Notes under the pieces: generated by a model
Database searches by the model: none
Seen by the model: only the letters and a program-made list of their open reading frames with translations
What the model was told of the DNA's origin: nothing
Source of the DNA: Ophioderma brevispina
Taxonomy: Eukaryota > Echinodermata > Ophiuroidea > Amphilepidida > Ophiodermatidae
NCBI GenBank assembly: GCA_023653785.1
Contig: JAMKCH010002882.1
Span: forward strand, 1 to 64,000
Reading direction: 5' to 3'
DNA: 64,000 nt
Shown: positions 58,126 through 64,000 of the stretch, piece after piece
Layout of the letters: each line of letters begins with the position of its first letter
How positions within the stretch are numbered: position 1 is the first letter of the stretch
Program-made: the position numbers and the translations under genes

Positions 58126-58500
58126 GCTTTGGTTGAGTCATGATGCAAGGACTCAAGGACTACAACGTCTGCCTATGTCGGCGAATCTGCCAGGCGTTTG
58201 AACATTAGAGTCTCGGAACATCGCAGACCTAGCACTATGAACTCTCCGGTCGGTGACCACCAAAAGGCAGGCCACAGTGTTGATTGGGAGGGAGTGAAGA
58301 TCTTAGACAAGGAGACTGATTGGTTCCGGAGGGGCGTCAAAGAAGCTATTTATATCAGAACAGAGAACTCACTATTACGTCAGAAATCGTCACGTGATTT
58401 GCTTCACGGTCCGATGGTTTCTGACCAATAGACTGCATCCATCACCAGTTCCATCAATGAGTGAACAGGGAATAGTGATACATTCCGAAAGCTCTCAGGT
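58126..58500 (+). pseudogene. Penelope-like element, GIY-YIG domain fragment
   Basis: The frame around 58160-58431 reads YVGESARRLNIRVSEHRR, then SPVGDHQKAGHSVDWEGVKI, then DKETDWFRRGVKEAIYIR. These match the C-terminal GIY-YIG endonuclease typical of Penelope-like retroelements: the YVGE segment is the second half of the motif, followed by the R---H and DH---GH blocks. The reverse transcriptase is absent. Some upstream codons may lie before 57571, with the hAT MITE inserted between. The frame ends at 58431 and a short remnant follows. Confidence 0.8.
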
Positions 58501-59270
58501 GAGCAAATTTTTGCATTGAGTAACTGTTTAATTTATTTCATCTTGATTGTATCTATTCTTTTTCAACAATTAATATTTTATTGAATCTATTCTTTTTTAA
58601 ACGTCACAGTTTAATTTTATCTATTCTTTTCTCAGACCTCCCATTTTAATTGCACCTATTTTTCACAGGGTTCGGACCTGATCATTTATTGCATATCCGC
58701 CATTTTGGAATTTTGACCAATATTCTTATATTTTGTGGATTTTGAAACCAAAGACGAATTTTTCTTTAATTTTTTTAGTTTTAAATAAATCCTTACCAAT
58801 TATCTTTCATATAAAACATGTCAATGACTTGTCTTAATTTCTTCTGATGACTTTTTTTGTGAGCACCTGAAAACAATAGCTTCACGGCCGCCATCTTGGA
58901 TTTTCAGCCAAATTTTCATTAATTTGCAAGTTTTGTTGCATTTTGAAAACATGGACGAATTTTTTCTTCGAATTTTTCAGCCCACAAGTAATTCTATGAC
59001 AATTATCTTTCATATAATACAAGTTAAATGCTTGTCTTCGACTTAGTTATAATTTTTTGAATAAATGATCGAGCCGTCTATGTACACGAAACCATATGTT
59101 TTCTTAAATCATGAAGTTTGATTGGCCTATTCTTGCTAAAACTCAACATTTAATTGTATCTATTCTGTTCTCAAACCTCGAAAATTCACTACACCTTTTC
59201 AAGCCTCACAGCTTAATTATATTTATTATATTTTTCAAATGCCATGTTTGATTTTAGTACCTTTTCCTAA
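58501..59270. repeat. Diverged tandem repeats
   Basis: Two layers. TTTAATT-TATCTATTCTTTTCTCA-AC-type units recur at 58520-58660 and 59140-59250 (also 57480-57550). A ~195-bp unit (58680-58855 and 58865-59060) shares CCGCCAT-TTGGA-TTT, GACGAATTTTT and ACAATTATCTTTCATATAA. No coding content. Confidence 0.6.
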
Positions 59271-60189
59271 ATTTATATCATTTTTTAACCATCGTATGAC
59301 ATTAATATTTGCAATATCGCTAACATTTTCGTTCATAATAGAAATTTTATTCCATATCACGAACCGCCGAGTATACCTACCGGGCAACGGCGTTCATATT
59401 TTGAAGCGTCCCTAAATAGATGAATGTAAGTCATGTTTTGTGCGTGCTTGTTTCTGCTTGGACAGTAAGCTGGTCAATGTAGAAGTGACCCAAACATGGT
59501 CAATGAACTCGCCCTTCATTGTCTCTCGTTTAACTACCCATAATAGCCCCAACATTATGACGATGCGCTTTGGCTGATGTTGTAAACTTTGGAAATTGGA
59601 CAGTGGCAAGATCTTGCCAAAGTTTCCTTCATTAAAAAAAAACAATCAAAAGATGCAATTAGATTAAACATGTTTGTAATGAAAGGAACGCATTATTTTT
59701 TTCCTCTGTTGAAACAACCTACAGGAGACATCAGAGCTCAACTGTCGGAAGGGGTACAAAATTCCCTGTAGGACTCTATGGGGATATACCCTCCCTATTA
59801 AATGGAACCAACCTAAGGCTTATGCAAAATAAAAACAAAAAACGTATTTTGAATCAGTATCATTAAACATTTTTTTTGATATTTTTTACAAAGAAATACG
59901 GATATTGCAAACGTTGACCTTTCTTGAATAAACAAATGACCTTTACCTATTTACCCAAATATCTTGGAAAGGAGGCACCACACGCATGTGACCCAATTGA
60001 CTTTTTACTCCTGGTTACCTAAGGAACAATTTGGAGCAGTTCAAACGTTTGACCACCATAGTATCTTTACCTCTCTCACGGGGCCACACGCAGCAGCGGT
60101 CACCAGCAGACATTCATATTTGCAAAAGTTGTATTTTTCTCTAAATTTTCCCGTATTCAGATATTGGTATCCTCGTTCGTTTGATCAAA
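59271..60189. other. No gene recognised
   Basis: The frames 59412-59645, 59589-59771 and 59964-60419 show no known domain; the last runs into BR copy D. Confidence 0.35.
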
Positions 60190-61181
60190 ACTCTCTGGGC
60201 TGCCAGTCTATTACAGTCATTTCTGTGGGCGCATCACCCGATTGGATCCCTTGTCGCTCAGTCATGAGGATGCACGGCCACTCTACTCTAATCTACTCTA
60301 ATCCCATGGTCTATTTAACGGCCATTAACTCTGAAGAATCAATAATGTTGGCTACTGACTGTTCCAAAGCACTCTTTGCTTTCAGAATGACTTCTTATAT
60401 CTTAAAACTGCACACTTAGAAAACGCCAGTGGATCTCTAATGGTATAAATGAATCGTGGATATTTGTTCTATTTAATGCAGAAATAAAGGAAATACCCAA
60501 TAGAAGCATTATAAAAAGTGCCTTTAAAATGTTTGGGTTAAAGAACTACACTTCACTTGTACTAGGCGTGATCGAAATCCGGTCTTCTCATCAAAACGTT
60601 GCAACATAATATCGAGCAGAGATCTTATCACTCTCTGCAAGAGGCAAGCATCTGCTATCATTATTCGTAGCAATACTTAAAGCAACCGCCTTTCATAGAC
60701 ATTACTTAAAAAATGGCGTTTACAAAGAAACATTTCGCGTCCCCGTTTTTCCGATTTTACTAGATTTCTATTTCATCTCGGGGGTACGTTATAGATAACG
60801 TAGTCGTGAACGTGTGGCTTAGAGCGATTCTACAAAGTTTTGACAGCGATCGTTGGTAATACAATACGGGACTGGAAAATTGAATTGAACAGAAAGCCAA
60901 TGGTACTGAAATAAAATGTTGATCTTGCACTATGGGAAATTAAACTTGGATTTAGGAGAAAGGCAATAGAAGTATGTTTTGACAACAAGCAACATTTCTT
61001 CGTTGAGTATACACATCGAAAGTCATCGCTCTAGAATTACGATGCCCAGGGAAATACGTATGATATATTGTGCAGATAATGTTTTAGGTATTTTTCTCTT
61101 TGCAATGGCGTAGAAAAGAAACATGGGAAGATACGTCTTTCACTCCAAATGTGTTTGAATACCGCAATTATAGTGCTAAAG

Positions 61182-61663
61182 CGTGGGAGAGCGTGGCCTA
61201 GCGGTTAGGGTGCTTGCCTCTGGCGCAAATTTACCATCAAAATTTCCGGGTTCGAATCCCGGTGGGGTCGTGGCACTTGCTGGGATTTATTCGGGTACTA
61301 TCAATTCTGGATTTGATCTGTATACCAGCTATTGATTAAATACAGATTACCGCTCTCCTCCATGGTTCACTTGGAATTGGGCAAATGGATCATGAAAGCA
61401 TCCCGTCCTTCGGAGGGGACGTTAAGCCGTCGGTCCCGTGTACAGAGAGTCACAACTGTACATGTACATCGCAGTCAGTGTCGAATAAGAGTAGGGTGCA
61501 AACCCCTGACTGTTCCCAATCCACCCCAGCCTCAAATTAGCGGGCCATGTTAGAAGCGTCCGTATCATGGATACACGCGGCCCCGGATCAGCACACTAGC
61601 TGAATAAATCCTGACACCACCACAAACCACTACCAATGACTTGTGGATACGAGCAAACAAAAA
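61182..61663 (+). mobile_element. tRNA-derived SINE
   Basis: 482 bp flanked by AGTGCTAAAG (61172-61181 and 61664-61673). BR copy B has the unoccupied site AGTGATAAAG near 51888. The 5' head is tRNA-like with an A box TGGCCTAGCGGTTAGGG (61194-61210) and a B box GGTTCGAATCC (61249-61259), the RNA polymerase III promoter. The body includes CCTTCGGAGGGGACGTTAAG and CCGTCGGTCCCGTGT, a block that I associate with conserved central domains of metazoan SINEs (from memory, unchecked). The 3' end is A-rich (AAACAAAAA). The frame 61332-61553 is incidental. Confidence 0.9.
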
Positions 61664-62633
61664 AGTGCTAAAGTTTAATATTGCTTGACAGCAACATTAA
61701 AGGAATAGTCTATGGTAAGGTTTGATATGAACCGGGTGCGTTTGAAGTACACCCCGGTCCAAAAATAATTCCATGTAGTATGAAACCGTAATTAGCTGAG
61801 TACTTGATAACTGTCGGTAGAAGCTGTTTTGTTTTGAGGAAATTAAAGTAACCCAAGTACCCTGTTATCCACATCCACATTTCCCTACTTTGGAATCGTC
61901 GATGTCCGTTTGAAATTGAATTTGGTATCCTATTTTCACAACCCACAAAGCCCATCACCGGGCATACCACGCTATGACGGTGTAGCTGGCCGGGTGTGAC
62001 AGGTGATATTATCCGCCGGACTCATAGTCCACTCCACCAGCAACGGTAAAGAATAGGGCACTCGATTAAGTTGCCTCTTCACGCAACATTAGTTTCACGT
62101 TTAATTCCGTTGTCGTCTATGGAGCCCGGACTGTGGATCCGGGCCGATCATATCTCCGTTTACACCATCTAGAGATTTCGTGCACATACGTGTCCTCGTT
62201 TGATGACGCAATCGCTACATCCGAAGGGCTTGGGACTTGCAGGGCTTGGGGCGTTAGGGCTATGGGAGTTATACCACTCGTTACCACTATTTAAAGCCAG
62301 TCTTGCCTCGTGTCTGAGTGACAGATGACTCACGACGTAGAATTAATGATGGCCAAAAACTTTGTTTTTATTACTACGTTTTCTATTTATGGCAGATTAA
62401 GAGAGCTGACGATAGATAACTTGCCGATTATGGTCCGAAAGGAATACAGACACATGAACGACAGAAATGGTTTCAGCATATGCACTAAATTAATTGTACG
62501 TCCCTAATCGTAATCCCTAAACCTTCAAACCGACCTGACAAAAAGTCACGGAGCGGACCCCTGCCTTGTGTTAGTGGAAAATTGCTCCTAGGGATGACAG
62601 CAAAATACCGCTACCTCACTTTTACGGTGATTG

Positions 62634-62909
62634 TCAGATTTTCCACTAGGGACGTTAGGGATATAGACATGTTCAGCTGGTTCTAAGGATTAAACAGGTA
62701 TAGTTTGCTATATCTAGGGCAATTGCTTTTAACACAGTAGGCTTAAAATGGTTCAAGATCACCCTGGAGTAAAAAAAAAATATAATGCACAGATTTCTTT
62801 CAAAATGGGCTCAAATTCTTCATGCTTATACTTATAGCAAAGATTATGTAAAGCAGGATAGGACACTCCCCCATTCAAAACAGTTTGTGCTGACTCTTTT
62901 GCAAGGTCA
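62634..62909 (+). repeat. ~275-bp direct duplication, left copy
   Basis: Repeated at 63052-63325 with one visible substitution (GTTCAGCTGG against GTTCAGTTGG) and a two-base difference in an A run. It brackets the insert at 62910-63051. Confidence 0.9.
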
Positions 62910-63051
62910 AAAAAAAAAAAAAAAAAAATGTAAAAGATGAACCATGTTTTAGGCTAAATAGTAATTACTCTCTATTTTGTAAAGCGCTTTGACCTTGTTT
63001 TGAGAAGGCGCTATATCAAATGCCGTTTGTATTGTATTGTATATTGTATTG
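62910..63051 (+). mobile_element. A20 plus short LINE/SINE-type 3' tail
   Basis: It starts with a 20-A run (62909-62928). Then come about 120 bp including TTTGTAAAGCGCTTTGACC and AAGGCGCTATATCAAATGCC, a common 3' motif of animal LINEs and their SINEs, ending in (TTGTA)n. No ORF. Arrangement and A-run length equal those at 688-955, but the tail belongs to a different family. Confidence 0.75.
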
Positions 63052-63325
63052 TCAGATTTTCCACTAGGGACGTTAGGGATATAGACATGTTCAGTTGGTT
63101 CTAAGGATTAAACAGGTATAGTTTGCTATATCTAGGGCAATTGCTTTTAACACAGTAGGCTTAAAATGGTTCAAGATCACCCTGGAGTAAAAAAAATATA
63201 ATGCACAGATTTCTTTCAAAATGGGCTCAAATTCTTCATGCTTATACTTATAGCAAAGATTATGTAAAGCAGGATAGGACACTCCCCCATTCAAAACAGT
63301 TTGTGCTGACTCTTTTGCAAGGTCA
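63052..63325 (+). repeat. ~275-bp direct duplication, right copy
   Basis: Partner of 62634-62909. The frame 63091-63294 on the minus strand lies within it and is not a gene. Confidence 0.9.
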
Positions 63326-64000
63326 TATGGGCCTACCGTAGGACTATTTCTGTATTTCCTTTAGACTGCAACCGTCAAGTCAACTCACTTAATTCGTAAT
63401 AATTAGGAACAATAAAATGAAATGTAATAACAAGAAGAATATTGACAAAACATTATCAACACTCTGACCTACTTTTGACAAACGGGCGCTAAATTGGCCC
63501 AAAATGCATATTAAACAGCGCTCCACGAGAACAACTTCGTGAAATAATTGACTAAGCACGCGGTTTACAGAACTACAAGTACCCTTAATACTTCACTTGC
63601 ACCTACGGTGATCATACTATGCGATGATTGGCAAACCTTAACAGATAGATTTATGGCATAGGTTCTATTCACAAAGTAACACATCTGGGATGGAGTTTTG
63701 CTACAGGATGTTTTCTATTCTACAGAAGATATTATGACGATTGAGGGATTGCAGGTATTACAAGGTGTATATAGAATGTGATCCACCCGGGCCAATTAAA
63801 GGGACTTCTAAGCTTGTAAACTGAATTAGGTGCTCCTCTCAACAATTCCATTTTAATCGCATTTTAATCGCTACATACCGACGGTTTTATTAAATACGCA
63901 TGCCAACTGTGCTATGAAAATACAACACAATGCCTGGGTGACAAATGCCGACGTAAACCACCAATACTGAACAAAGTCGCCAAAAGCCCTAAATCACTGG

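Larger units (their letters stand above)
60190..64000 (+). repeat. Large repeat BR, copy D (runs off the window)
   Basis: 60220-60500 matches 49290-49560 and 53690-53945. 60440-61960 matches 51150-52180 and the reverse of 7400-8600. 61980-62170 matches 23625-23790. 62260-62520 matches 52830-52950, 55370-55560 and 22330-22470. 63580-64000 matches 23200-23620. It is interrupted by the SINE at 61182-61663 and by the LINE-tail insertion with its duplication at 62634-63325. The copy continues past the window end. Confidence 0.75.

Noticed and set aside
61182..61265. Functional tRNA gene
   Set aside because: The A and B boxes are good, but it is the head of a 482-bp SINE with its own target-site duplication.

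Overview
This window reads as non-coding, repeat-dominated DNA from a eukaryote, most likely an invertebrate animal. It is AT-rich. It holds animal-type transposons of many classes: Tc1/mariner, hAT, piggyBac-like TTAA elements, a Harbinger-like element, LINEs, a Penelope-like fragment and a tRNA-headed SINE. There is no operon structure. I cannot name the species. I found no convincing intact host gene. Every coding stretch I recognise is a broken piece of a transposon, and most other open frames are short and lie inside repeats.

Layout, left to right. 0-3 kb: a 2-kb dispersed repeat (R1), whose inverted partner is at 31.7-33.8 kb, carrying a LINE tail between two identical 238-bp duplications. 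3-7 kb: scraps of a large repeat (BR), a hAT-type MITE and an inverted-repeat element. 7-12 kb: a reverse copy of BR, a truncated Tc1-like transposon and a broken non-LTR retrotransposon. 12-22 kb: nested inverted repeats ending in a second, degenerate Tc1-like transposon on the minus strand. 22-26 kb: BR copy with a foldback insertion. 26-28 kb: a 1-kb tandem duplication with a T21 junction. 28-32 kb: two head-to-tail copies of a TIR element (Z), the first split by a TTAA-flanked piggyBac-like MITE. 32-36 kb: R1 copy 2, a second piggyBac-like MITE and a degraded retrotransposon 3' end. 37-39 kb: an eroded array of ~150-bp repeats. 39-46 kb: AT-rich filler, a 4-kb-spaced inverted repeat pair and another LINE tail. 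47-48 kb: a dead mariner-like transposase. 48-64 kb: three more BR copies, each invaded by other elements (CR1/L2-type LINE, Harbinger-like MITE, an unusual TIR element full of TCGAGTTT motifs, a SINE and a second LINE tail between long duplications), with a Penelope-like fragment split by a hAT MITE between copies.

The elements do not work together as a system. The value of the window is as a fossil record. Because BR, R1 and Z exist in several copies, many insertions can be compared with an unoccupied copy in the same window, which fixes ends and target-site duplications from sequence alone. The most unusual pattern is two LINE 3' tails, each preceded by a run of exactly 20 A and flanked by 238- or ~275-bp direct duplications, far longer than usual LINE target-site duplications. 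All similarity statements are by eye; identities were not computed and boundaries are approximate unless a target-site duplication is given.
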